Below, one piece after another: positions 24,976 to 33,911 of a DNA stretch of 64,000 bases. The stretch is from Silvibacterium dinghuense. Lineage in GTDB: Bacteria > Acidobacteriota > Terriglobia > Terriglobales > Acidobacteriaceae. The DNA lies in assembly GCF_004123295.1 (NCBI RefSeq), contig NZ_SDMK01000001.1:2216180-2280179 (forward strand). Reading direction: 5' to 3'. The position numbers and the translations under genes were made by a program. Each line of letters begins with the position of its first letter. Position 1 is the first letter of the stretch. The notes under the pieces were generated by a model. The model saw nothing but the letters and a program-made list of their open reading frames with translations. It had not been told where the DNA came from and did no database searches.

Positions 24976-27069
24976 ATGTCGAAAGCCGTCAAATACGCCG
25001 AGCGGGCAGTCACGATCGCAGCCCAGGCTACCTGGACCATCTTCGAGAAGCTGAACAGCATCAAGCCGAACCCGTCGTTCACGCCCAAGTGGTCGGATAA
25101 GCCCCTGCTCAAGTCGTGGCAGAAGGAAAAGCCCCCCCTCGGCTGGCCGCGTACGACCGACTCGCTCTGTCCCAAGTGCGTGCCTGAGATTCGCCAGCAG
25201 ATCATCGACGGCAAGCTGCCGCACGAGATCCTTCTGAATGAGAAGGTTGGCGAGATCAAGGCGCAGATCATCGAGCGCGACGGCAAGATCCTGATGGTCA
25301 AGGACTGCCCCAAGCACGGTCACTTCGAGGACGTCATGTCCATCGACCCGGCCTTCATGAAGCACCTCGAAGAGGTCTTCCCCGGTCGTGACATCAAGGC
25401 GCACAATGACGAGAAGCTGCACAACCACGGGACGTCGACCGTTACGCATGGCCGCGGCTCGGTTCTGACCATCGACCTGACCAACCGCTGCAACATGATG
25501 TGCGACCCCTGCTTCATGGACGCCAACCAGGTTGGTTTCGTCCACGAGCTGACGTGGGAAGAGATCAAGCAGATGCTGGATAACGCCATCAGCATCAAGC
25601 CGCGCCGCCAGATGTCGGTGCAGTTCTCGGGCGGCGAGCCGACCCTGTCGCCGTACTTCCTCGACGCCGTTGCCTACGCCCGCAAGGTCGGTTACAACTC
25701 CGTCCAGGCCGCGACCAACGGTATCGAGTTCGCAAAGTCGAAGGAATTCTGCAAGGCCGCTGCTGAGGCGGGTCTGCGTTACGCCTACCTGCAGTTCGAC
25801 GGTATCGGCAACGCCGCCAACTCGCACCGCAAGGTCGGTAACCTGTTCGACGTTCGCGTCCAGGCCATCCAGAACCTGCACGAGGCCGGTGTGGACATCG
25901 TTCCGGTGACCACCATCATCAACGGCATCAACAACGAGCAGGTCGGCCGCATCATCAACTTCGCGCTCGACAACCCGAAGACGATCAGCTTCCTGAGCTT
26001 CCAGCCGGTTTCGTTCACCGGCCGCGATGAAGAGATCAGCGACGAGCGCCGTAACGCGCAGCGCTACACCCTCTCGCACATGGCGCATGACGTCAAGAAC
26101 CAGACCGGCCTCGGCGTACCGACCCGCGACTGGTTCCCGATCAGCTTCATGTCCACCTTCTCCGACTGGGCCGATCTGGTCCATGGACCGGACAAGGATT
26201 GGGGTCAGCTCTCCTGCGGATGCCACCCGAACTGCGGCATCGGCATGGCGCTGATGATCGACAAGGAAACCAAGGAAGCCGTCCCGGTGACTGCCTTCCT
26301 GAACGCCGAGCAGCTGGCCAAGGACGTCGCGAAGGTCAACGATGCGGCTCGTGGCAAGTTCCTCTCGATCGTCGGTGTCACGCTCGCGCTGCTGCGCAAC
26401 TACGATCCGACCAAGTCGCCCACGCACTTCCGCATCCTCGACCTGCTGCAGAAGTTCGACAAGTGCTTTGGCGCTACGAACCGCAAGTACGGCAAGGTGA
26501 CCGGCGACCGTACCATGGCCGACATCGAGAAGCGCCGTGCCGACCGCTGGAACTTCCTGTTCATCGCCGGCATGTGGTTCCAGGATCTGTTCAACTACGA
26601 CTTCCGCCGCACCGAGCAGTGCATCATCCCCTACGCGACGCAGGAAGGCGAGATCAGCTTCTGCGCGTACAACACGGGCGTCGGCTGGCGCAACATCATC
26701 GAGAAGATGCACATGACCTCCACGCTCACCAAGTGGTATGACGAGCATGGCCGCCATGAAATCTTCGCCGGTGGTAAGAAGGTCGGCATGAACAGCACCG
26801 AGGCCAAGAACAAGCTGGTCCTGAACCAGGAGCACGTGGACTCGGCCGCCAACGACACCTTCGACAAGCTGGGTATCGCCAAGAACGCCCGCGAAGAGAA
26901 GATCCGTGCGCGTGATGCGAAGCTGAAGCAGGATGCCGAGAACGCCAAGATGGCCAAGCTGTATCGCGAGCATGTGCTCGGCGAGAAGCCGGTCGAAGGC
27001 TTGGTTTCGCTCGACTCCATCAAGCCCGCTCCGAAGGTTCAGCCCGAAGAGCCCGTCATGGGTGACTAG
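24976..27069 (+). CDS. Radical SAM enzyme of the tetraether/membrane-spanning lipid synthase (Tes-like) type (697 aa)
   Basis: The radical SAM cluster motif is CNMMCDPC (Cys172, 176, 179), followed by FSGGEP (218-222) and the usual barrel. In front of it is a Cys-containing domain (LCPKC at 64-68, KDCPKHGHF at 109-117), and behind it more possible cluster ligands: CGCHPNC (414-420), Cys549 and Cys563. This layout matches the archaeal Tes family, which couples lipid tails into membrane-spanning chains. Acidobacteriota make iso-diabolic acid and branched tetraethers, so that role is likely here but inferred. The C-terminus is a charged helical tail. AGGAG at 24962 supports the start. Codon choice is strongly biased, as in highly expressed genes. 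Confidence 0.72.
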   Translation: MSKAVKYAERAVTIAAQATWTIFEKLNSIKPNPSFTPKWSDKPLLKSWQKEKPPLGWPRTTDSLCPKCVPEIRQQIIDGKLPHEILLNEKVGEIKAQIIERDGKILMVKDCPKHGHFEDVMSIDPAFMKHLEEVFPGRDIKAHNDEKLHNHGTSTVTHGRGSVLTIDLTNRCNMMCDPCFMDANQVGFVHELTWEEIKQMLDNAISIKPRRQMSVQFSGGEPTLSPYFLDAVAYARKVGYNSVQAATNGIEFAKSKEFCKAAAEAGLRYAYLQFDGIGNAANSHRKVGNLFDVRVQAIQNLHEAGVDIVPVTTIINGINNEQVGRIINFALDNPKTISFLSFQPVSFTGRDEEISDERRNAQRYTLSHMAHDVKNQTGLGVPTRDWFPISFMSTFSDWADLVHGPDKDWGQLSCGCHPNCGIGMALMIDKETKEAVPVTAFLNAEQLAKDVAKVNDAARGKFLSIVGVTLALLRNYDPTKSPTHFRILDLLQKFDKCFGATNRKYGKVTGDRTMADIEKRRADRWNFLFIAGMWFQDLFNYDFRRTEQCIIPYATQEGEISFCAYNTGVGWRNIIEKMHMTSTLTKWYDEHGRHEIFAGGKKVGMNSTEAKNKLVLNQEHVDSAANDTFDKLGIAKNAREEKIRARDAKLKQDAENAKMAKLYREHVLGEKPVEGLVSLDSIKPAPKVQPEEPVMGD

Positions 27070-27106
27070 GACTGCGCGTCCAGCGACACGCGCCTTCGGC
27101 GCAAAA

Positions 27107-27140
27107 CAAAAAGGCCGACTCGAGAGAGTCGGCCTTTTTG
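27107..27140 (+). terminator. Intrinsic terminator of the radical SAM gene
   Basis: Stem GGCCGACTC/GAGTCGGCC with a GAGA tetraloop is flanked by AAAAA and TTTTTG. It lies about 40 nt after the stop codon and indicates a single-gene transcript. Confidence 0.9.
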
Positions 27141-27233
27141 TTTGTTGGCATCTGTGGATGCAGACGTTTCATTTCTTATGCGGAAGCAGTGGCGACGCTT
27201 TACATTGGGTGAAATCGATACGCCGCTTTCAAC

Positions 27234-28622
27234 GTGAGGTGCTGCTTGGATCGCAGAAATTTCTGCCTGGGGCTGGGTGCATTTTCCGGGGGCATGATGA
27301 TGCCGTCTTCATTGCGTGCTGCACGCACGATGCCTGCAGCCGCGGGCATGCCGAAACCGATGCCGCAGCCGCACTCGGAGCGCCTGGCCTGGTGGACCGA
27401 GGCGCGTTTCGGCCTCTTCATACACTGGGGCGTTTATGCCATTCCGGGGCGTGGGGAATGGGTGCAGTTCAACGAGCAGATTCCGGTCGAAGAGTATGCG
27501 CGGCTGGCCGAAGAGTTCCGTCCGGCAGAGTTCGATGCCGCCGCGTGGGCAGCCCTGGCGAAGGATGCGGGGATGAAGTACACGGTGTTGACGGCGAGAC
27601 ATCACGACGGCTTTGCGCTTTTCGACGATCCGGGCAATCCCTTCACCAGCGTCAGCACCGCGGCACGGCGTGACTTCGTTGCCGAATATACGAAAGCCAT
27701 CCGGCAGGCAGGACTTCACGCCGGTCTTTACTATTCGCCACTCGATTGGCGCTTTCCCGGCTTTTTCTTTCCCGACCTCTACAAAGAGAATGCGGTGAAG
27801 ATGCGTGAGCAGTACCATCGGCAGATCGAGCGCCTGCTCACAAACTACGGTCAGATCGATGTGCTCTGGTTCGACGGCGGCGAGACCGACTGGTTGAGCT
27901 TCGGCCATGACATGCACACGGCCGAATTCGCCAAGCGCAAACCCGGCGAACACTATCGCGGCCAGTTCAGCTGGCAGGGCGAAAAGGCGTATGAGACGAT
28001 CCGGCGGCTGCAGCCGCAGATCATTGTGAACAACCGCGGTGCCGATGTGCCGCCCGATTATTTCTCCCGTGAGTGGATTACCGGTGACTTTGACAACCAG
28101 ACGCCGTGGGAGGCCTGCTATCCGCTGGCCGGCTCCTGGGGCTATGCTGGCGATACCGAGCCGATGTCGCTGCGTGAAGCGATCCAGTTGCTGGCGAATG
28201 TGGCTGGGCGCGATGGCAATCTGTTGTTCAATATCGGTCCCCGTGCCGACGGCAGTATTGTGTCCAGCCATGCCGCTCGCCTGCGGGAGATCGGCCAGTG
28301 GCTCACGAAGTATGGAGAGAGCATCTACGGCACCCGTGGCGGACCATTTCTGCCAGGGGTTTACGGTGCCTCGACGCATCGCGTCGAGAACATCTATGTG
28401 CACATACTGAATAAGGAAATCAGCAGGCTGAAACTGCCGCCGATTCCGGCTCAGGTATCCAGCGTTGCAAGCTTGACGGGAGAGGCTGTGCACATACGGC
28501 AGACCGTCGCCGGTATCGACCTTGAGCTTGAGCGTAGCGGCGCGAACGAGACCAGCGTGGTTGTTGTGCTCAAGCTCGACCGCGATGCGGGCCAGATCCT
28601 TCCCGTGCCGGTCGAAGGCTAA
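27234..28622 (+). CDS. GH29 alpha-L-fucosidase, exported (462 aa)
   Basis: It removes terminal fucose from glycans. The N-terminus has a twin-arginine-like signal (CLDRRNFCLGLGAFSGG). GH29 motifs: WWTEARFGLFIHWGVYA (53-69), MKYTVLTARHHDGFALFD (115-131), and DVLWFDGG with the expected nucleophile Asp214. The acid/base is not assignable by eye. Start is GTG 27234 or TTG 27246. It follows the radical SAM terminator and opens a region of secreted hydrolases. Confidence 0.85.
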   Translation: MRCCLDRRNFCLGLGAFSGGMMMPSSLRAARTMPAAAGMPKPMPQPHSERLAWWTEARFGLFIHWGVYAIPGRGEWVQFNEQIPVEEYARLAEEFRPAEFDAAAWAALAKDAGMKYTVLTARHHDGFALFDDPGNPFTSVSTAARRDFVAEYTKAIRQAGLHAGLYYSPLDWRFPGFFFPDLYKENAVKMREQYHRQIERLLTNYGQIDVLWFDGGETDWLSFGHDMHTAEFAKRKPGEHYRGQFSWQGEKAYETIRRLQPQIIVNNRGADVPPDYFSREWITGDFDNQTPWEACYPLAGSWGYAGDTEPMSLREAIQLLANVAGRDGNLLFNIGPRADGSIVSSHAARLREIGQWLTKYGESIYGTRGGPFLPGVYGASTHRVENIYVHILNKEISRLKLPPIPAQVSSVASLTGEAVHIRQTVAGIDLELERSGANETSVVVVLKLDRDAGQILPVPVEG

Positions 28623-28647
28623 TGGAGGCGCTGCCGGCGCTTCTACC

Positions 28648-29007
28648 TTAGCCTGTGGTGCCAGCAGGCGAGGACCGGCGTGGCGCCAGTGCCGTCAACA
28701 CGGCCCAGATAAGAATAAGCACGGCCACACCGATCAGCTCGCCACGCATGACCATACCACGCCATGCCTGATAGCCCATGACCACGGCATGGGCCAGGCT
28801 CGACCACGCCGTGAAGGCGATGAGACTGCGATGCCCGGCCGGGTTGCGGATGGTGAGCAGCAGGAAGATGCCGAGCGTGACGTAGAGGCTCATCATCATG
28901 GAGAGCGCCGGCTCCTGCGCCAGGAACAGGATCATGGGGTAGGCGAGCGCGAGGAAGAGCACGCCGAAGACACAGAGTGCGACCTTCAAAGCAAGGTTGC
29001 GGTCCAT
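28648..29007 (-). CDS. Small four-helix membrane protein (119 aa)
   Basis: Four hydrophobic helices are clear: VALCVFGVLFLALAYPMILF, MMMSLYVTLGIFLLLTI, FTAWSSLAHAVVMGYQAW, and IGVAVLILIWAVLTAL. The layout resembles DUF6632-type proteins (recalled, not checked). ATG 29007 has GGGAGG at good spacing; an upstream ATG at 29034 lacks a ribosome-binding site. Function unknown. Confidence 0.65.
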   Translation of the reverse strand: MDRNLALKVALCVFGVLFLALAYPMILFLAQEPALSMMMSLYVTLGIFLLLTIRNPAGHRSLIAFTAWSSLAHAVVMGYQAWRGMVMRGELIGVAVLILIWAVLTALAPRRSSPAGTTG

Positions 29008-29077
29008 CACCACCTCCCGCTTCCAGGTATTCATGCCTGCGAATGCGTGCTGCGAGTGTAGCGCGATGCGGCGCCGG

Positions 29078-29848
29078 TTATAGAGGAAACATGCACTCCA
29101 CCTTGAGCTCCTGCGCGGGGACGATATTCGGTGCGCCGACGATTGTGATCAGCGAGAAATAAGACCAGCGCTCGCCGCCTTTGCGGAAGGTCAAGGGGAC
29201 GACCGGCAGATGGCTGCGCAATGTCTTCAACTCGCGCACACCCGGATAAGCATGGAGGCTCTCGAGCAGGGCCACGGTCTTTTGATCCACGACATGGCCG
29301 ACGACCTCGCGCTGCACGCGGTCGAGCAGTGCTGCCGCGGCCTGCTCCCAGTTTTCGACGTACGGGCGCAGCGCCTCGGGATCGAACATCAACCGCAGCA
29401 GGTTGCGCGGCTTCGGGTAATGCGAGAGATCGGTCAGGGAGCCGAAGAAGCGTGGGGCAGCGTCGTTGGTGCGCAGCACATTCCAGTAGCGGTCCATCAG
29501 CAGCGCGGGGTGAGGCTTATGCTGTTGCAGCATGCGATCGACTGCGCGCAGGACCGACGCCATCTCCGGTGCATCCCAGGATGACTCAAGAAATACGGGA
29601 GCGTAGCCGGCTGCGAGCAGCAACTCGTTCTGTTCGCGCAGCGGGATGTCGAGCGCGCGTGCCAGCACCAGCAGCAGATCCCGGCTCGGTGCGCTGCGTC
29701 CGCTCTCGATGAAGCTGATATGGCGCTGCGAGACGCCGGCATCGAGTGAGAGATCGAGCTGGCTGCGGCCGCGCTGGCCGCGCCAGTAGCGCAGCAGCGT
29801 GCCGAGCGGCTCTCTTTCAGGTTGAAGGGTGAGAGAATCCGGTGGCAT
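29078..29848 (-). CDS. XRE-family regulator with MmyB-like ligand-binding domain (256 aa)
   Basis: Residues 10-75 are a helix-turn-helix of the Xre type (LGTLLRYWRGQRGRSQLDLS, VSQRHISFIESGRSAPSRDL). Residues 95-255 match the MmyB-like PAS-related domain: LLMDRYWNVLRTNDAAPRFF, NLLRLMFDPEALRPYVENW, ending with PLTFRKGGERWSYFSLI. Such regulators often control nearby oxidoreductases or small enzymes and bind a fatty-acid-like ligand. It sits 66 nt after a SnoaL-like gene on the same strand. Confidence 0.83.
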   Translation of the reverse strand: MPPDSLTLQPEREPLGTLLRYWRGQRGRSQLDLSLDAGVSQRHISFIESGRSAPSRDLLLVLARALDIPLREQNELLLAAGYAPVFLESSWDAPEMASVLRAVDRMLQQHKPHPALLMDRYWNVLRTNDAAPRFFGSLTDLSHYPKPRNLLRLMFDPEALRPYVENWEQAAAALLDRVQREVVGHVVDQKTVALLESLHAYPGVRELKTLRSHLPVVPLTFRKGGERWSYFSLITIVGAPNIVPAQELKVECMFPL

Positions 29849-29914
29849 TGCTTGACTCCGCTTCCGAGGTGCGGCGCCGGCGCAGGGGTTCCCCGTGCAC
29901 CGGCGCCTTCAGGG

Positions 29915-30331
29915 TTAAAAGGCAATGGGGCCGACCGAGCCGATCCAGCTGCGGACCTGCTCCGGGTTCGCCTCGTCCATGTAGAAGAAGTGTGTCATGA
30001 CGGGCTTCACGACAGGCTTCGCGGGGTCGTCGGGCGTCATGGTCACGATGCCGCGAAAGATCTTCAACGAGCCGCCGTCCCAGTATTCGAGCACGTCGTG
30101 ATGCGCCGTGAACCCCGTGTCGATGAAGGCGCGGAGGTTCTCGCGGATGGCTTCGCGGCCTTTCCATGCGGCGATGCCGAGATGGCAGGTGGCGTCTTCG
30201 GCGAAGCAGTCAAAGCCTTTGCCAAAGGTCTTGTTGTCGATCTCTTTCCAGAAATCGAGCAGCCACTGCGGCGCCTCTTTCCGGGTCATGGTCATGGCGG
30301 GGGGTGCGATTTGTATGGTGTCGGTCTGCAT
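29915..30331 (-). CDS. SnoaL/NTF2-like protein (138 aa)
   Basis: A cone-shaped alpha+beta fold is indicated by FWKEIDNKTFGKGFDCFAED, WKGREAIRENLRAFIDTGFT, and VKPVMTHFFYMDEANPEQVR. SnoaL-like proteins act as small isomerases, cyclases or ligand binders; no catalytic residues can be assigned. AAGGAGAG precedes ATG 30331. It is likely co-transcribed with the MmyB-like regulator and divergent from mutY. Confidence 0.72.
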   Translation of the reverse strand: MQTDTIQIAPPAMTMTRKEAPQWLLDFWKEIDNKTFGKGFDCFAEDATCHLGIAAWKGREAIRENLRAFIDTGFTAHHDVLEYWDGGSLKIFRGIVTMTPDDPAKPVVKPVMTHFFYMDEANPEQVRSWIGSVGPIAF

Positions 30332-30472
30332 GGTCTCTCTCCTTGAGGTAGGTTGGCTGCGCCGGCAGCAGCCATGCTTTGCTCTACTTTCGCGCCAGGA
30401 GAGAATCGCAGCAATTACGCGCGAGGTAATCGAGATGCGGAACGGCGGGAGTCTTCGCCGTACAATCGCTCT

Positions 30473-31528
30473 ATGCTTTCCATCGCCCAAAGGCGCGATT
30501 TCCGGCAGATGCTGCTGGCATGGTTCGATACGCATGCGCGCGATCTGCCGTGGCGGCGCACGCGTGACCCTTATGCCATCTGGGTTTCGGAGATCATGCT
30601 GCAACAAACGCGGGTGGTCGCGGTCATCGAACACTATGCGCGCTTCATGCAGCGTTTTCCTGCGCTTGATGCCCTTGCTTCTGCGCGAGAAGAAGATGTG
30701 CTCGCGGTGTGGTCCGGGCTGGGCTACTATCGCCGCGCCCGTATGCTGCATCGTGCTGCGCAGAAGGTGCAGGCCGAGCTGGGCGGGGTGATGCCGAAAA
30801 CCGCCGAGGAGCTGCGCGATCTACCGGGCATCGGTGCATACACCAGCGCCGCGGTGGCCAGTATCGCGTTTGGTGAGGCGGCAGCTGCGGTCGACGGCAA
30901 CGTGGAGCGCGTGCTGATGCGCGTGCAGGGCTGGGATGAGTCGAATGCTTCCGCTACCCGATTGCGTGAAACCGCGGCCGAGTTTCTCGATGCAGCACGG
31001 CCGGGCGATTTCAATCAGGCCATGATGGAGCTGGGCGCAACGATCTGCGTGCCGCGCGGTCCGCTGTGTCTACAGTGCCCGGTGCAGCCGCTGTGCGCCA
31101 CGCGCGGCGAGCACCTGACGGGCGAGCGCAAGAAGATGCAGAGCCGTACCGTCTCCCATGCTTTTGCGCGCAGGCGTGGACGGGTGTTGCTGGCACAGAG
31201 GCCCAAGGACGCATCGCTGATGCCGGGCATGTGGGAGCTGCCGTCGCTTGAGAGCGGAGCCGCTCCGCAGAGCCTGCGCGTGCTCGAGGTGAAGCATGCG
31301 ATTACGGTGACGAATTACACCGTCGGGGTCTACGATTTTTCTGCCGCCGGGGATGAAGCCCTGCCGAAGACGGAGCAGGTGATGCGCTGGTTCGCAGTCT
31401 CCGCTCTGCATGAGGTGGCTCTGACGGGCCTGGCGCGCAAGGTGCTGAAGAAACTGGGCGCGTTTCCGAAGATTGCGGCTCACGCAAAATCTGTAACAGA
31501 TACTGATTCAAATATGGGAGTGCGATGA
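30473..31528 (+). CDS. mutY: A/G-specific adenine DNA glycosylase MutY (351 aa)
   Basis: MutY removes adenine mispaired with 8-oxoguanine. Catalytic Glu40 (SEIMLQQT) and Asp141 (VDGNVERVLMR), the helix-hairpin-helix LPGIGAYTSAAV (117-128), and the [4Fe-4S] cysteines 192, 199, 202 and 208 are all present. The C-terminal ~120 residues form the NUDIX-like 8-oxoG recognition domain. ATG 30473 is in line with the family start. Its stop overlaps the next gene's start (ATGA). Confidence 0.93.
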   Translation: MLSIAQRRDFRQMLLAWFDTHARDLPWRRTRDPYAIWVSEIMLQQTRVVAVIEHYARFMQRFPALDALASAREEDVLAVWSGLGYYRRARMLHRAAQKVQAELGGVMPKTAEELRDLPGIGAYTSAAVASIAFGEAAAAVDGNVERVLMRVQGWDESNASATRLRETAAEFLDAARPGDFNQAMMELGATICVPRGPLCLQCPVQPLCATRGEHLTGERKKMQSRTVSHAFARRRGRVLLAQRPKDASLMPGMWELPSLESGAAPQSLRVLEVKHAITVTNYTVGVYDFSAAGDEALPKTEQVMRWFAVSALHEVALTGLARKVLKKLGAFPKIAAHAKSVTDTDSNMGVR

Positions 31529-33201
31529 AGAGCAAGCTGATTCTGGCAGCATGTGCAGCGGTTTTGACGATACCGGCAATGGCGCAGCAGGCGTCCGTGC
31601 CCGAGATTGCGGGCATCCCGGCTGCGGCGCGGCAGGCCGCGGCCTCGATTGACCCGGAGAAGATTCGCGCGCATGTGCGCTTTCTTGCCGATGATCTGCT
31701 CGAGGGCCGCGGGCCGGGGCAGCGCGGCGGCGATATCGCGGCGAAATACATCGCCACGGAGTTTGCGCTCGATGGCCTCAAGCCTGCCGGCGATAACGGC
31801 ACGTATTTCCAGAAGGTACCGCTCTATGCGGTGCATACCGAGGAAGACACGACGAAGTTCGAGTTCGATCCGCAATCCGGAGCGCCGCTCGCTCTGAACT
31901 ACGGCACCGACTATGTGACCAAGGATCAGACAGGGCAGGCTGCGGCAGACCTCGACGCGCCGATCGTCTTCGTCGGTTACGGTATCGATGCACCGGAGTA
32001 CAAGTGGGACGACTACAAAGGCGTCGATGTGAAGGGCAAAATCCTGCTCGTCATTGTGAATGAGCCGCCTTCGAGCGACGAGAAGTTCTTCAAGGGCAAG
32101 GCGCTCACCTACTACGGTCGATGGACCTACAAGTACGAAGAAGCTGCGCGCAAGGGCGCGCTGGGCGTGCTGATTATCCATCGCACCGATCTCGCCAGCT
32201 ATGGCTGGGAGGTGGTCGAGAACTCGCAGTCGGTGGAGAAGTCGTACCTGGCAGGCGATCCTGCGGCGACGCTGCGCGCCGCAAGCTGGATTCAGCTCGA
32301 TGTGGCACGCAAGCTGTTTGCGATGGCCGGCAAGAATGTGGACCAGGAGATCGAGGCCGCGGGCAAGCCGGGTTTCACGCCATACGAGCTGCCGGTGCGG
32401 CTGAAGGCGCATGTGGCGAGCCGCGTGCGGCATTACATCTCGAGCAATGTGGTCGCCGAGGTGCCGGGTGCCGACTCTACGCCGAAGCAGGCCGTGATCT
32501 ACACGGCGCACTACGATCATCTCGGCATCAACCCGGCAATGAAGGGCGATAACATCTTCAACGGCGCGGGCGATAACGGCACGGGCTGCGGCATTCTCCT
32601 CGAGATGGCGCGGGCGTATGCCAATGCTTCCGTGCGTCCGCCGCATGCCATGTACTTTGCTGCGGTTACGGCGGAGGAGCAGGGGCTGCTGGGCTCGCAG
32701 TTCCTCGGCATGCACCCGCCGGTGCCGACGAAGGACATCGCGCTCGATCTGAATTACGACATGATCAACCCGATCGGTGTGCCGTTGGATATCGAGGCGG
32801 GCGGAGCGGAGCGCACGACCTTCTATCCGACGCTTGAGAGGACGGCGAAGGCTTTCGATCTCGCGATCAATCCCGATCATTTCCCGCAGGCGGGATCGTA
32901 CTACCGTTCGGATCACTTCAGCTTCGCGCGCGTGGGTGTTCCTGCGTTTTCGATCGACCAGGGCACGCACTTTGAAGGTCATGATGCGGCCTGGGGTGAG
33001 GCTCAGGCCAAGGACTACAACGAACATCGCTATCACCAGCCGAGCGACGAATATACGGACGCGATGGACTTCCGCGGCAATGCTAAGCTGGCGCGCTTCG
33101 GGTTCATTCTCGGGTGGCAGGCTTCGGCGATGAAGCAGAGCGTCGAGTGGCAGCCGGGCGATGAGTTCGAGCGGCCGCGCAAGGCGAGCGAAGCGCAGTA
33201 G
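31525..33201 (+). CDS. Secreted M28-family zinc aminopeptidase with PA domain (558 aa)
   Basis: Residues 1-20 are a signal peptide (MKSKLILAACAAVLTIPAMA). A protease-associated insert spans roughly 120-260 (PIVFVGYGIDAPEYKWDDY). The M28 core follows with metal ligands His329 (TAHYDHLG), Asp350 (GAGDNGTG), the catalytic Glu384 and Glu385 (TAEEQG), Asp412 (LNYDMI) and the His of RYHQPSDEY. It probably trims peptides outside the cytoplasm. It is translationally coupled to mutY by an ATGA overlap. Confidence 0.88.
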   Translation: MKSKLILAACAAVLTIPAMAQQASVPEIAGIPAAARQAAASIDPEKIRAHVRFLADDLLEGRGPGQRGGDIAAKYIATEFALDGLKPAGDNGTYFQKVPLYAVHTEEDTTKFEFDPQSGAPLALNYGTDYVTKDQTGQAAADLDAPIVFVGYGIDAPEYKWDDYKGVDVKGKILLVIVNEPPSSDEKFFKGKALTYYGRWTYKYEEAARKGALGVLIIHRTDLASYGWEVVENSQSVEKSYLAGDPAATLRAASWIQLDVARKLFAMAGKNVDQEIEAAGKPGFTPYELPVRLKAHVASRVRHYISSNVVAEVPGADSTPKQAVIYTAHYDHLGINPAMKGDNIFNGAGDNGTGCGILLEMARAYANASVRPPHAMYFAAVTAEEQGLLGSQFLGMHPPVPTKDIALDLNYDMINPIGVPLDIEAGGAERTTFYPTLERTAKAFDLAINPDHFPQAGSYYRSDHFSFARVGVPAFSIDQGTHFEGHDAAWGEAQAKDYNEHRYHQPSDEYTDAMDFRGNAKLARFGFILGWQASAMKQSVEWQPGDEFERPRKASEAQ

Positions 33202-33210
33202 GAGGCGGCG

Positions 33211-33750
33211 ATGCAGCGCAGGATGGTATGGGCGGTGGTGTTGACGGCGGGAATGGCGGCTGTGAGCAGCCATCCTGCGCTGTCGCAATCGGCAGACGAT
33301 CCTGCGCTGAAACATCGCGACTCCACCGCCGGACAGGTGCCGGTGGCGAAGCAGAAAGTGGGCGTCTCCACGCTTCCCGACGATGCCTCGGGGGAGTTCG
33401 AGATCGATGGCCGAGGCTCAACGGTTGAGATCACACTCGAGAAAAGCCGTGTGAGTGGTTATGTAACGAAGATGGGGGATGAAGGCAGCGATAAGGATGT
33501 GCCTGTCACCTTTTTCTTTACGGAGGCTACCGTCTCCGGACACCGCATCACCTTTTCGACAAAGAAGGTGCATGGGCGCTGGTTTTCCTTCGAGGGCACC
33601 ATCGAACGTGGCGATCCGCAGACGCCACGCGATCAGAATGGCTACTATCGCCTGCTGGGCACGTGGACCACGCATGAAGATGTGGGCAATCAGCAATTTC
33701 ATGAGCAGGTGAGCTACAAGTCCACGCCGCGAACGGGCGACGATCGTTAG
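33211..33750 (+). CDS. Secreted protein of unknown function (179 aa)
   Basis: Residues 1-26 form a signal peptide ending in PALSQS. The mature protein is beta-rich (STVEITLEKSRVSGYVTKMG, VTFFFTEATVSGHRITFST) and soluble, with no cysteine and no recognised domain. It starts 9 nt after the M28 peptidase stop, so the two are likely co-transcribed and perhaps act together in the periplasm. Confidence 0.68.
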   Translation: MQRRMVWAVVLTAGMAAVSSHPALSQSADDPALKHRDSTAGQVPVAKQKVGVSTLPDDASGEFEIDGRGSTVEITLEKSRVSGYVTKMGDEGSDKDVPVTFFFTEATVSGHRITFSTKKVHGRWFSFEGTIERGDPQTPRDQNGYYRLLGTWTTHEDVGNQQFHEQVSYKSTPRTGDDR

Positions 33751-33844
33751 AGCTCCGGCTGAGGTCGTGTCTTCGGTTCTTATGCGTACAACGTAAAATC
33801 GATTTAATAGCCAGAGCCGCGGCAGAAGTGTGCAGGCGTAGACT

Positions 33845-33862
33845 CGTCTCTGCGCAGAGACG
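33845..33862. promoter_or_regulatory. 18-bp perfect palindrome upstream of the GH3 gene
   Basis: CGTCTCTGCGCAGAGACG is a perfect dyad 50 nt before the GH3 start, with a TTTAAT-like -10 candidate about 40 nt upstream of it. Length and symmetry fit a dimeric repressor operator; no regulator is identified. Confidence 0.35.
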
Positions 33863-33911
33863 GCTGCATGCACTGCAGCCTGCGCAACAGAGAGACATTG
33901 AAGGGATCGCG

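Noticed and set aside
24784-26973. A 729-codon minus-strand frame opposite the radical SAM gene
   Set aside because: A shadow frame caused by strong codon bias of the plus-strand gene, which has clear catalytic motifs.
27070-27106. CGCGCCTTCGGCGC stretch after the radical SAM gene as a separate hairpin element
   Set aside because: Too short to claim as an element; it may be a fragment of the CCTTCGGC repeat family, and the adjacent terminator explains the gap.
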